A stretch of 64,000 nt of DNA. It comes from Megalobrama amblycephala. Its lineage: Eukaryota; Chordata; Actinopteri; Cypriniformes; Xenocyprididae. The position numbers were made by a program, and so were the translations under genes. Positions 23,346-33,995 of this stretch are shown piece after piece. The stretch lies in assembly GCF_018812025.1 (NCBI RefSeq), contig NC_063063.1:1976001-2040000 (forward strand), written 5' to 3'. Under the pieces are notes generated by a model. It made no database searches and had not been told where the DNA came from. It saw only the letters and a program-made list of their open reading frames with translations. How positions within the stretch are numbered: position 1 is the first letter of the stretch; every line of letters starts with the position of its first letter.

Positions 23346-24220
23346 GACCACGGACTGAAGGCTTGGCGGCACTCCTGAGTGATTAGCACCCGGAACGTGC
23401 CGCGTTGCCACGCCCATCTCGGGACTCGGCCGTGAAGCCAGTGTTGAAGCAGTCTCATATGAAGCAGACCAAGCGGGGTTACTGCCGCCGCGGCCGCCAT
23501 ATGCGACTGAGCACGTTCCTCTGTGAGGCGTGCTATCTGTTCGACCGAATCCAGCTCCATACCGAGAAAAGAGATCCTCTGCACAGGGGAGAGTTTGCTC
23601 TTTTCCCAGTTGACCTGAAGACCCAACTGGCTGAGGTGTCTGAGCACCAAATCCTTGTGTTCGCACAACTAACCCCGGGACTGTGCTAGAATGAGCCAGT
23701 CGAGGTAGTTGAGAATGCGAACACCCTCTTCTCTTATGGGAACAAGGGCTCCCCCTACGACTTTCGTAAAGACGCGGGGAGACAGGGCCAGCCCAATGGG
23801 TAGGACTCTGTACTGATATGCTCGACCTTCGAACGCAAAGCGCAGGAATGGCCTGTGTTGCGGAAGAAACGAGACATGGAAGTACGCGTCCTTCAGGTCA
23901 ATCGCTGCAAACCAATCTCGGGGACGGATGCACTCAAAAATGCGCTTCTGCGTCAGCATTTTGAACGGTAGCTTGTACAGGCTCCGATTCAAAACTCGCA
24001 GGTCCAAGATCGGTCATAACCCACTGCTCTTTTTGGGTACAATGAAGTAGGGACTGTAGAACCCTGACCTCATATCGGCTGGAGGGGCCGGCTCCATCGC
24101 GTCCTCCGCCAGTAGGACTGCGATCTCCGCACGCAAGACAGGGGCAACGACATCTTTCACTGTAGTGAAGAGGACGTCCCTGAACTTGGGGGGGATGCCG
24201 GGCGAACTGAATCGCATAGC
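23312..24220 (-). pseudogene. DIRS reverse transcriptase, two nonsense codons and a lost Asp
   Basis: RT domain of the DIRS polyprotein. One frame runs from 24217 to 23312 with in-frame stops at 24014-24016 and 23669-23671. Visible motifs: SGFYSPYFIVPKKSSGL, LDLRVLNRSLYKLPFKML, WFAAIDLKDAYFHV (first catalytic Asp present), RFAFEGRAYQYRVLPIGLA, and NYLDWLILAQS. The last should be YLDDWLI; one Asp codon of the GAC-GAC pair is missing (near 23702), so catalysis should be lost. The first stop replaces an Arg (CGA to TGA at a CpG), following KKSSGL and preceding PILDLR. Confidence 0.92.
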
Positions 24221-24779
24221 CGAGCCTGATGGTCCGAATGAGCCAGCGAGACGGACTGGGGAGCGCTAACCGGGCTCGCAGAGACCGTACAAGCGGGACC
24301 AAAGAGACCACCGGCGTACCCGCAGCCGGGCAGCGAGGTGGAACAGGGACGCGGCTCGGGGGGCTCTCTTTGTGAGGTGGCCCGAAGCGGTGTCACAGTG
24401 TGCTAGGCAACACTTACCTGGTTCCACGGATGGACAGAGGGAGCAGTCGAGGCTTTGGCTGCCCGCTGCTCGCTGCTGTCCGCTGGCGACAGAAGAGGGG
24501 GATGAGAGTGGTGAGGTTTTTCTCCTCCCACTGCTCTCCAAACCCTCTTCAGACCTGGAAATGGAGGAACTGCTCTTTTAATTTTGGGTACCACTGCCTC
24601 TTGGGTCAGTGGCGGAACAGAAACAAACCCAATAAAAGGATTTACCACCCGGCCCTCCTCCAGGGGTGGAAGAGCAGCCCCACCCATTTCTGGGTCGCCC
24701 GTCTCAGGGGTGATTCTCACCAACCACTTAACAGCTGCAGAGACGGGAGGCGTCATCTCCCCGCAATGGACACAGCAGA

Positions 24780-25110
24780 GCCTGCTGGGCCAGAGTTTCT
24801 TGCAGGGGACGACACCCTTGGCGACGAGCAGACCGAGGGGCGGCCCAAGAGGAACTCAATGGTTTGTCATGGGAAGCTCCCCGATCCGCTACTAACTGAG
24901 GAGAACCGCTGGGCTCAGTCCTCGACAGTGTCACCGAAAAGGCCACCTCGTAAGATGGGAGCATTGAGAAAGCATTTAGCTTGACAACCTCTCGCACCTC
25001 ACAAGGTAAGCCAGGGGGCACTTCTGGACCACTGAGGTGGACATCGTCTGGCTGAGGGCCTGCGCCGTGACTTTGATCACGGTTAGTCAACAAGCGCAGC
25101 TCAACCCCAG
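24780..25110 (-). pseudogene. DIRS gag remnant
   Basis: Minus-strand codons spell VIKVTAQALSQTMSTSVVQK (about 25080-25020), then after frame damage AKCFLNAPI and GLFGDTVED, followed by TGA near 24915. This order (VTKVTA.AL.., KA.FL.APIS, GLFGDTVE) is what I expect of fish DIRS gag proteins. At least two frame changes and two stop codons interrupt it. Gag would form the nucleoprotein particle. The N-terminal half is not recognisable. Confidence 0.7.
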
Positions 25111-26433
25111 CACAGAACTACCCTCATGCAAAAAGAGTGCCTTGGCCTCACATGCAGGGTGGGTGTGGTCTGTGTACAGCCACCCCAACCAAGAGGGTAG
25201 TGAGAAAGGAAAAACTTATGCAGATTTTGGCACTTTCGGCATTCCATATTTATGGCACCAACATACCCCCATACTGCCAAGTTTTCCATGCACATCTGGA
25301 AGACCCAGGAAAGCATGGCTGTAAACTCCGAATCTGAGTCAGCATAAGCACACACCATTACAGTGGGCAGCGTCACCCTCATTTCCAGAGCATAACAGCA
25401 CTCTCTCCGATGCTGCAATCGACGTCTGTCCCTCAGCTGGAGCTCTGAATGAAATGCTAGGTTCCCCTATGAGTAGGACCAGCAATCCAATCCAGAAACT
25501 GCACAGCTTGCAATGCGCTAGAGAGGGAGGGGCCCTAGGGGGTTGGTTCCCCGAAGGAACCCCTCAACCTCATGTCACCCAAGCCATATCAGCAAAGTAG
25601 ACCTCTTCTGGTGCACCAGAGAGGGCGCTACAATGGAGATTATGCAAGGGAACCGCGCATCTAGAGCGCCGAGCGAGCGCTGGGTTGCCGTGACAACCCG
25701 CGCTGCAGCCCGGCAGCTCGACGGCACACGACACGCAGAGGAGCGAGAGGTTTGCTCTCGCTGATCTCCACGGTCTTCCCAGAGTGTCGGGCAGACCCGC
25801 GGCTGTGCTTTTACACACAAGCGGCAGCTGGCCAACAACAGAGGGGACTCAAGCTTCCCGGAGAAAGAAGAGTCACGACCGGCGTGTCGACGTGATCATG
25901 TTCTCATATGAAAACATGAAACACCCACGAACATCATTTCAACACGCGCCCAGACATGTGAAACAGTGATCGTGGCCGTCAGTGAGGACAGGAACGACCG
26001 CATCCAGAAACACAAGTAGGATGTCATCTTTAAAAAGACGCGAATCTACTTGTGTAAGCTCTTTCAGGGACTTTACTCTTTTAAAAGTGCTGAAGCACGC
26101 AGGGGAACGGCCGCCGCAACACAGGCAGGGATTGTGTGCAGCCTGTCGTGTGCTCTCTCTCTCTCTCTCTTTGAAGGCGCTCACTCTTACCAGCCGTAAA
26201 AACGGCTTTTCAGCGCTCAAAAGCGCACCGTACCGGCCGTGAGAACAGCCTTCCGACGCTGTCAAAACAGCTATTTGCTCAAAAACGGCAAACGAAACAA
26301 AAACAGAAAAAGAGAGGACTTCAACCCCGCTGCTGTGCTGTTCGCCTGCACTCGGAAAAAAAGAGAAGTTCAACCAAAAAGCTTGACTCGTCTTCTAGCA
26401 GACACTCGCTTGCAGAGAACAGGAACAAACACC
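25111..26433 (-). other. 5' part of the DIRS element, degraded gag N-terminus and leader
   Basis: No frame here matches what I know of the gag N-terminus. The 105-codon frame 25418-25101 (with VFQMCMENLAVWGYVG) is unrecognised and may be rearranged sequence. A CT run at 26155-26170 and GAAAAA-rich DNA near 26280-26380 occupy the leader side next to the right ITR. Confidence 0.45.
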
Positions 26434-26618
26434 GTTCGGCTCCGAAGCGAAAAGCTGAAGATGCAACGCACCTGCTGCTCATTATATACCCGCGCTGCGA
26501 GGCGAGCAGCTGATGCATATGATTGCATGCCAATGTGCATTGGCTCGTTTTAGTTACACTCGAAGTAGATTGGCCTCTCTAGCGAGATTCCTATTCGTCG
26601 GTCTGTCCGACATACGTC
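26434..26618. repeat. Right inverted terminal repeat of the DIRS element
   Basis: Reverse complement of 20578-20762. The outer 24 bases 26619-26642 (AACGTGACCGACTGAATG plus GGAAT) form the right-specific tip, copied in the ICR at 20865-20890. For minus-strand coding this is the 5' end. Confidence 0.93.
26481..26491 (-). promoter_or_regulatory. TATA-like motif in the 5' ITR of the DIRS element
   Basis: The minus strand reads GGGTATATAAT inside the right ITR, about 150 bases in from the element end. Its inverted copy is at about 20706-20716 in the left ITR and would point into the element in the antisense direction. ITR-borne promoters are known in DIRS1; the function here is inferred. Confidence 0.45.
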
Positions 26619-26642
26619 GAACGTGACCGACTGAATGGGAAT

Positions 26643-27017
26643 CAGAATTATGAGATGTAAACTCGCAATTGCAACAAAAAAGTCAGAATTGCAACAAAAA
26701 AGTCATAATTGCGAGAAAAAAATTCTAAATTGTGAGGAAAAAAGTCATAATTGCGAGATAAAAAATTCTGAATTGTGAGGAAAAAAATTCTGAATTGTGA
26801 GAAAAAAAGTCAGAATTGCAAGACGTAAACTTGCATTTGTGAGAAAAAAGTCAGAATTGTGAGCAAACAATTCAGAATTATGAGATGTAAACTCGCAATT
26901 GAAAAAAAAAGTCAGAATTGCAACAAAAAAGTCAGAATTGCGAGAAAAAAATTCTGAATTGTGAGAAAAAAGCCAGAATTGCGAGATAAAAAATTCTGAA
27001 TTACGAGATGTAAACTA
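26643..27017. repeat. AGAATTG(T/C)GAGA tandem repeat, right part
   Basis: Continuation of the array at 19985-20527, with units such as AAGTCAGAATTGCGAG and AATTCTGAATTGTGAG, ending at TACGAGATGTAAACT. It holds a near copy of the insertion site (GAGCAAACAATTCAGAATT, about 26860) that acts as the empty-site reference for the DIRS insertion. Confidence 0.9.
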
Positions 27018-27661
27018 TCTTTTACATTGTTTTATTCTGTGGTGGAAACAAGCTTCCATAGATCTGAGTTTTTTGTTAAATGCCTCAAAATAAATTTTAA
27101 AGTTTAAATAAATAAAGTTCAAATTAAAGTTTTTTGGCTTTAGCTCATGTATTACAGACTTCTAAAAGTTAACAAAATGAACTTCTAGCAGATTTACAGG
27201 CTTCTTTTTCACATGTTCTTCAGACATATGCTAAATCATGTCACCCGATTCCTTTCGGACACGGAAACGCTCGTGTTGACATCCGTGCAGCAGGAACATC
27301 TCCTGACCTGCTGCAGACAGACGCATATGTTTCCAATGGCTTTCATTCGATTTGATTACAGCGCACAATTTCTGCTGTGGAGAACAGATGAGTAGAGGTG
27401 GATCAGTGCTTCCAGGGCTGATAGTGTGACTCTGAGTGAGTCGTGGATTGAGTTTCTCACTGACCTCTTGACATATTTGTATGGAAAATGTTCTAATGAG
27501 TGCCCAAATGAATAAATGTTACACAATCACATTGCTTCAGCAGCATTAGTGACATTGCTTATGTCTATTAGACTTTTGCTCAATTCCAAAGGCAGAGTAA
27601 GACACAAATTCTGTTCAAAGGGACAGTGCGCCCAAATATTTAATTGAAGGTGAGAGATATA
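27018..27661. other. No gene seen
   Basis: Single-copy looking DNA between the AGAATTG array and a Tc1-like element. The 60 aa frame at 27213-27395 has no recognisable family. Confidence 0.4.
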
Positions 27662-28850
27662 TAGTGCCAAAAGTATTGGGACACCCCTCCAAATCATTGA
27701 ATTCAGGTGTTCCAATCACTTCCATGGCCACAGGTGTATAAATCAAGCACCTAGGCATGCAGACTGCTTCTACAAACATTTGTGAAAGAATGGGTCGCTC
27801 TCAGGAGCTCAATGAATTCAAGCGTGGTACTGTGATAGGTTGCAACCTGTGCAATAAGTCAATTTCCTCACTACTAAATATTCCACTGTAAACTGTTAGT
27901 GGTATCATAACAAAGTGGAAGCAATTGGGAACAACAGCCATGATGTGGTCGGCCATGTAAAATCACAGAGCGGGGTCAGCGCATGTTGAGGCACACAGTG
28001 CGCAGAAGTCGCCAACTTTCTGCAGAGTCAATAGCTACAGACCTCCAAACTTCGTGTGGCCTTCAGATTAGCTCAAGAACAGTGCCTAGAGAGCTTCATG
28101 GAATGGGTTTCCATGGCCGAGCAGCTGCATCCAAGCCTTACATCACCAAGTGCAATGCAAAGCGTCGGATGCAGTGGAGTAAAGCACGCCGCCACTGGAC
28201 TCTAGAGCAGTGGAGATGTGTTCTCTGGAGTGACCAATCATGCTTCTCTGTCTGGAAATCCGATGGACGAATCTGGGTTTGGCGGTTGCCTAACGGTACT
28301 TGCCTGAATGCATTGTGCCGAGTGTAAAGTTTTTAAGGATTATGGTGTGGGGTTGTTTTTCAGGGGTTGGGCTTGACCCTTAGTTCCAGTGAAAGGAACT
28401 CTTAATGCTTCAGCATACCAAGACATTTTGGACAATTTCATGCTCCCAACTTTGTGGGAACAGTTTGTGGATGTCCCCTTCCTGTTCCAACATAACTGCG
28501 CACCAGTGCAAAAAGCAAGGTCCATAAAGATATGAATGAGTGAAGTTCGTGTGGAGGAACTTGACTGGCCTGCACAGAGTCCTGACCTCAACCCGACAGA
28601 ACACCTTTGGGTTGAATTAGAGCAGAGACTGTGAGCCAGGCCTTCTCACCAACATCACTGCCTGACCTCACAAATGCGCTTCTAGAAGAATGGTCAAAAA
28701 TTCCCATAAACACACTCCTTGTGTTTTGAAGCTGCTATAGCTGCAAAAGGTGGGCCAACTCCATATTAAACCATACAGATTAAGAATGGGATGTCATTAA
28801 AGTTCATGTGCATGTAAAGGCAGGCGTTCCAAAACTTTTGGCAATAAAGT
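27662..28850 (+). mobile_element. Tc1-like DNA transposon, decayed
   Basis: The left end TAGTGCCAAAAGTATTGG and the right end CCAAAACTTTTGGCAATA are imperfect inverted repeats of about 20-30 bases, near TA. The interior carries a Tc1-family transposase pseudogene in plus orientation. Length (~1.2 kb) matches a one-gene Tc1 element. Cut-and-paste transposition is expected for the family, but this copy is inactive. Confidence 0.9.
27791..28769 (+). pseudogene. Tc1-like transposase pseudogene
   Basis: Starts ATGGGTCGCTCTCAGGAG (MGRSQELNEFKRGTVIGC), the usual start of this family, and ends near AAKGGPTPY with TAA at 28767-28769. The longest intact part (27983-28327) has RRSRQLSAESIATDLQTSCG, KARRHWTLEQW and VLWSDQSCFSVWKSDGR (first DDE Asp present). 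The second catalytic Asp is changed: FQHNCAP where FQHDCAP is expected. The third position is kept in SPDLNPTEHLW. There are several stops and frameshifts, one just after LCNKSIS and another after WRLPNG. Confidence 0.9.
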
Positions 28851-30584
28851 ATCAGTAAAAAAGTTGTGTAATAGTGTAAACTTTTTACTCAAGAATTGTG
28901 TATGCTGTGCATATTTATGCTTGCATTGCACCTTAGCAACATTCATAAAACTGTACTTTGAAGAGTTACTGCATATGTAGAGTGTTCCAAATAAGTCACT
29001 TATGAGGTTCCATGATAGCTAGTGTGCTCCCTATATAGGCTGTGAGGCAAATCAAATGGTTTTGGAACACAGATAATGTGGAAGACAAACATTTAACTGG
29101 ACATTTTGACTGTTAAAAGGAGCACAAAAGATAATGACCTTTTTAGCTGTAAATTTTAAAACCGCAATTATCCATTTCGCTTCTAAATTGCACAAAGGCT
29201 TAAACCTGACAGACATCAAGACGAACTAATCCTGATGTATGCATCCACTTAAATACATGCAGGCTTCTATAAGCTTCTTTTCCTCTTTGTCTAAAAGGAA
29301 CATTAAAGTCTGAGTGGCTCTGTGCAATTTCCTAAAGGTCAGTTGTGATGAAAGCATCTAAAGCGCTCCAAGGGAAGTTACCTTGAATTGAAAATATTGT
29401 AGGTAAAATCGTCCAAAATGTCTCATTTTATTATTTCAGATGCACCTGGTGTTTAAATCATATTATGGGACACAGTCTGTTAAGAATACTGAACTTTTCA
29501 AGAGCGCTTGTTGGTGTGCCCACTTCCATGTGTTATATTTTATAATAAATGATGACAAAAGGTCCTTTTAATTCAGAAAGCTTATTTTGGAGTTTGAAGC
29601 ATGCCTGGCTAGGTTTTGCAGAATTAAAAACAATGCTCTTTTCAGACTTTATGTGGCAAACCACTTTAAAAAAAGAGAGCCCCACCCATTGCAAATCTGG
29701 TCATATTGTAATTTTCTGTTGATATAAAGTTTGTGATCTCTATTTTGAAATCCAGAAAATTATTTAACGAGACCAACACGACAATGTTCGCCCCAAAACA
29801 GCTTAATTTTTAGAGTTGTTACACAGCAAGCGTTGAGGAGTTAGTTCTACTGTATATCATTTACATGCTCACAGTCAGCAGAACTGAGGAAAAATCCTTC
29901 TATATTAATGAGACACGCTTAAGTATAGGTTTATATTTTCAACCGCAGACAAAATAAATGGTCTATGTAAACTTGCACGGGATAACGGACTAGTGCTCTT
30001 TTCCGAGGCATTAAGGGAGGGGCCTTCTCGACCTGTATGTTTGCACAGACCTTTTCTCCTGTGATGTCATTGTAACACTATAAACACTTGAAGATTGTTT
30101 TTCACGGTCAAGTGGCTGGTCGCCTGTGGGTTGTTACAATGCAAAGGATAGCCGTCCTGGCCTGGTGTATGTCCCTGGTTCCTCACACTTCCACATTGTT
30201 TGCTTTTTCTTGAGCAGTAAAGAGCTCTTGATGACTCCTGTGATTGTGTTTTTAGGATATGGCTTGGCTGAATCTAAATGAGTACTTTCTAATCTGCCAT
30301 TAAGCAATTTGTGCCCTGCAGGATGAGGGTAGATAGCATGAGGTAAGATGACTCATATGCTGAGATTCTGGCTACAATTTACAGTACTTTAAAAACATAT
30401 TATGCTCAAGGGCTCAGACTCATTAGTCGCTTACTGTTTGCATAATTTCAGTGAACAGGCAATAGTGTTGAACTATATTTATAACTTTTTCAAAAGATCA
30501 GTTTAGACTGTAGCTTAACTACTTTAAATTATGAGTAGCTTGCAGCTTGGCAAGCTACATTTTCAAGGTAATGTCTCCAACATC
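28851..30584. other. No gene or recognised repeat
   Basis: About 1.7 kb of AT-rich, apparently single-copy DNA. I see no coding frame above 60 codons of note, no splice-flanked exon and no tandem repeat. Confidence 0.5.
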
Positions 30585-30830
30585 AGTGTGTCTGATCCTG
30601 CTTCTGGAGGGCCACTATCCTACAAAGTGTAGCTCCAATCATGAACCAGCTAATCAAGGTCTTCAGGATTACTAGGATGTGTTGCACTTCCCTTTTAGAC
30701 ATACATTTGTAAATCTTCCACTTGAAGTGTGTTCCACTTTGTCAAGTGGACGAGGGAACCACCATTCGGTCCACAGGAAAGTGGACATCAAGGGCCAGAG
30801 TTGAGAACCCCTGAATTAGGATGTTTCAAT
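30585..30830. mobile_element. Non-autonomous hAT-like relic
   Basis: CTGGAGGGCCACTATCC, GTGTAGCTCCAATC, AGCTAATCAAGGTCTTCAGG and CAGAGTTGAGAACCCCTG in this order are typical of a very common fish hAT-type miniature element whose ends read GAGTTGAGAACCCCTG. A short relative in opposite orientation is at 33905-33995. Confidence 0.6.
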
Positions 30831-31890
30831 TCGACCCATTGCATGGCGTCCACCAGTGGGCACTCATGCAACATAAACAATGAGTGCATTAACATGCAAA
30901 TTCTTAGTCTAATTATGCTTAATAAGCTGAAAATGCATGTGGTCATGTAAATGCGTTTACCCGTTTTCCTTTATCAGAGTAAGGTCATAAACAGCTTAAC
31001 TATTAAACCAATCATCACAACTAGATTTTTGCCCCCTACACGGAATGTAAATGCATTAACCTGCTCTCTGTTGGCTTATTGAAATGTACATGTGTGAAGT
31101 GTGACAGGAATGCGTCCTTCCTGTGGTTTTAAGTGCATCCAGACAGAGTGAGCGTTTTGCAGTAAGGGAGGAGGAAATATATCGCAAACTCAGACTCTTT
31201 CTTGAACCAAAGAATTATAAAAGTGCTGTCATGTTGTGCAGCAAAAGAAAAAGTAGTACAGTCAAAATGCTGCATCTGTAACTGCATGAAAGGATAATAT
31301 ATGAGCTGTAAGTTTCCTGCTGACATGTTGCAATACTCTTTTTCAGTTTTTAATGCTTTATTTAACATCACAACAGACATAACAAATGAAATACTCGGAG
31401 TCAGATATGCAAATTATTACGTTTGACATCACTACCGACGGGAAATAACCTGATTTACTTGCGTTGTAGGGTTATTGGTTTGCATGTAAACCCGGACAAC
31501 AGGTTTGTAGGGGAATTTACAGTTAAAGATCCTAAGACCAGATAAGATGAATGAAGACCCGGAGTCAGAGTTAAAAAAAATAAAAAAATAGATTGAAGAA
31601 ACTTTTACTGAAGAATATTTTGCAGTTTCATAAGCAGAAGACACTCACAAGGAGTTTGTAGGCCGCTCTGTGTATTCACATTTCCACAATTATACTCTAA
31701 CAATGTCCACTAACTACGTCAATACTTCAGTTTGAATGATTCTGATTGGTTAAGACATAGATAAAGTTAGAAATTGTCCACACATGGATTGATAGACATA
31801 AGCATGTCTCCGCAGATTATGCAGATGACAACAAAATCCTGATTTACGCATGGAGTGACCTCTGAGGTTGCCAATTTGTCGGGAAAAATA
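30831..31890. other. No gene seen
   Basis: Single-copy looking DNA without a convincing frame. 31560-31590 is an A-rich tract. Confidence 0.45.
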
Positions 31891-33473
31891 CAAACCCGAT
31901 TCTAAAAAAGTTGGGACACTGTACAAATTGTGAATAAAAACAGAATGCAATGATGTGGAAGTTTCAAATTTCAATATTTTGTTCAGAATACAACAGAGGT
32001 GACATATCAAATGTTTAAACTGAGAAAATGTATAATTTTAAGGGAAAAATAAGTTGATTTTAAATTTCATGGCATCAACACATCTCAAAAAAGTTGGGAC
32101 AAGGCCATGTTTACCACTGTGTGGCATCCCCTCTTCATTTTATAACAGTCTGCAAACGTCTGGGGACTGAGGAGACAAGTTGCTCAAGTTTAGGAATAGG
32201 AATGTTGTCCCATTCTTGTCTAATACAGGCATCTAGTTGCTCAACTATCTTAGGTCTTCTTTGTCGCATCTTCCTCTTTATGATGCGCCAAATGTTTTCT
32301 ATGGGTGAAAGATCTGGACTGCAGGCTGGCCATTTCAGTACCCGGATCCTTCTTCTACGCAGCCATGATGTTGTAATTGATGCAGTATGTGGTCTGGCAT
32401 TGTCATGTTGGAAAATGAAAGGTCTTCCCTGAAAGAGACGACGTCTGGATGGGAGCATATGTTGTTCTAGAACTAGGATATACCTTTCAGCATTGATGGT
32501 GCCTTTCCAGATGTGTAAGCTGCCCATGCCACACGCACTCATGCAACCCCATACTATCAGAGATGCAGGCTTCTGAACTGCGCTGATAACAACTTGGGTT
32601 GTTCTTGTCCTCTTTAGTCCGGATGACATGGCGTCCCAGTTTTCCAAAAAGAACTTCAAATTTTGATTCGTCTGACCACAGAACAGTTTTCCACTTTGCC
32701 ACAGTCCATTTTAAATGAGCCTTGGCCCAGAGAAAACGCCTGCGCTTCTGGATCATGTTTAGATATGGCTTCTTTTTTGACCTATAGAGTTTTAGCTGGC
32801 AACGGCGAATGGCACAGTGGATTGTGTTCACCGACAATGTTTTCTGGAAGTATTCCTGAGCCCATGTTGTGATTTCCATTACAGTAGCATTCCTGTATGT
32901 GATGCAGTGCCGTCTAAGGGCCCTAAGATCACGGGCATCCAGTATGGTTTTCCGGCCTTGACCCTTACGCACAGAGATTGTTCCAGATTCTCTGAATCTT
33001 TGGATGATATTATGCACTGTAGATGATGATAACTTCAAACTCTTTGCAATTTTTCTCTGAGAAACTCCTTTCTGATATTGCTCCACTATTTTTCGCCGCA
33101 GCATTGGGGGAATTGGTGATCCTTTGTCCATCTTGACTTCTGAGAGACACTGCCACTCTGAGAGGCTCTTTTTATACCCAATCATGTTGCCAATTGACCT
33201 AATAAGTTGCAAATTGGTCCTCCAGCTGTTCCTTATATGTACATTTAACTTTTATTGCTACCTGTCCCAACTTTTTTGGAATGTGTAGCTCTCATGAAAT
33301 CCAAAATGAGCCAATATTTGGCATGACATTTCAAAATGTCTCACTTTCAACATTTGATATGTTATCTATATTCTATTGTGAATAAAATATAAGTTTATGA
33401 GATTTGTAAATTATTGTATTCCTTTTTTATTCACAATTTGTACAGTGTCCCAACTTTTTTGGAATCAGGTTTG
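31891..33473 (-). mobile_element. Tc1-like transposon with IR/DR-type ends and TA target duplication
   Basis: Flanked on both sides by TA (31889-31890 and 33474-33475). The outer ends CAAACCCGATTC and GGAATCAGGTTTG are inverted. The motif AAAAAAGTTGGGACA occurs near each tip (31905, and 33446 inverted) and again about 190 bases inward (32087, and 33263 inverted). This is the inverted-repeat/direct-repeat layout of Sleeping Beauty-type elements. Codes on the minus strand. Fairly well preserved, younger-looking than the element at 27662. Confidence 0.95.
32108..33131 (-). pseudogene. Tc1-like transposase, one frameshift and one late stop
   Basis: Starts at ATG 33131 (MDKGSPIPPMLRRKIVEQY). The N-terminal paired-type helix-turn-helix includes GVSQRKIAKSLKLSSSTVHN and a second DNA-binding part around GQGRKTILDARDLRALRRH. 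The catalytic domain has VLWSDESKFEV (first D), FQHDNARPHTA (second D) and SPDLSPIENIWR (E). The frame breaks near 32583 (a short deletion around CYQR), and reading resumes in the frame 32659-32135. A stop after RRLQTVIK (TGA at 32135-32137, where Arg is usual) precedes RGDATQW and TAA. All three catalytic residues are present. Confidence 0.94.
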
Positions 33474-33475
33474 TA

Positions 33476-33904
33476 AGTCATTCCATCATCCAGAGTGCCC
33501 ATTGTTCATCTTTCACCAATACTGACCTGTAAAACAGAATACTAGAACACACAAAACATACTGATGTTTTGTACTTTTCTCTCAGTAAGAAGTAGAGACA
33601 ATGATCATCATAATTCTCTAGTATTTGAAGATAAAAAGGAAAAGAAATGCTTTAAAATACGTGGAAGTCATTCAAATAATTTAATTTTTAAAAGGATAAA
33701 TGTTGATTAATAACTTGATTATAAATCACTCAAAAGATATATATTGAATCGGGAGTAGATTCCAGAATCCACCCCCTTGAGGTTATTTCAATAAAATGAT
33801 TTTTGAGCATCAGCATACTGCTGTGCATGTAAACGTGTTTGATGACTCACATCCAAGTCAATGAGACAGAGGGAAGGGCATAAAAAAAAGTGGAAGTGGC
33901 CCTA
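33476..33904. other. No gene seen
   Basis: Single-copy looking AT-rich DNA without coding frames or recognised repeats. Confidence 0.45.
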
Positions 33905-33995
33905 GAAACTTAAACACAAGTGTGTTGGAGCAGGTTGGAGCTAAACTGTGCAGAATAGTGGTCATCCAGGAGCAGGATTGGACACACCTGCCATA
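33905..33995. mobile_element. Short hAT-like relic
   Basis: GTGTTGGAGCAGGTTGGAGC, GCTAAACTGTGCAG and CCAGGAGCAGGATTGG are motifs of the same common fish miniature-element group as 30585-30830, here in the opposite orientation. Confidence 0.55.

Larger units (their letters stand above)
20528..26642 (-). mobile_element. DIRS-like tyrosine-recombinase retrotransposon, decayed
   Basis: 6.1 kb element coding on the minus strand, in the DIRS order: right ITR (5'), gag remnant, RT, RNase H, tyrosine recombinase, ICR, left ITR (3'). It replicates via RNA and would insert using a tyrosine recombinase instead of a DDE integrase, so no target-site duplication is expected. Both element/host junctions carry AAT. 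The host array can be read across the insertion almost without loss, by comparison with the intact array copy at 26860-26890. Identification rests on the RT, RNase H and recombinase motifs plus the ITR/ICR architecture. Nonsense codons, frameshifts and a deleted catalytic residue make this copy non-autonomous. Confidence 0.93.

Noticed and set aside
21214..24311. Recombinase and RT frames considered as cellular genes
   Set aside because: They are bounded by ITRs and an ICR and have nonsense codons and frameshifts; they belong to a DIRS retrotransposon.
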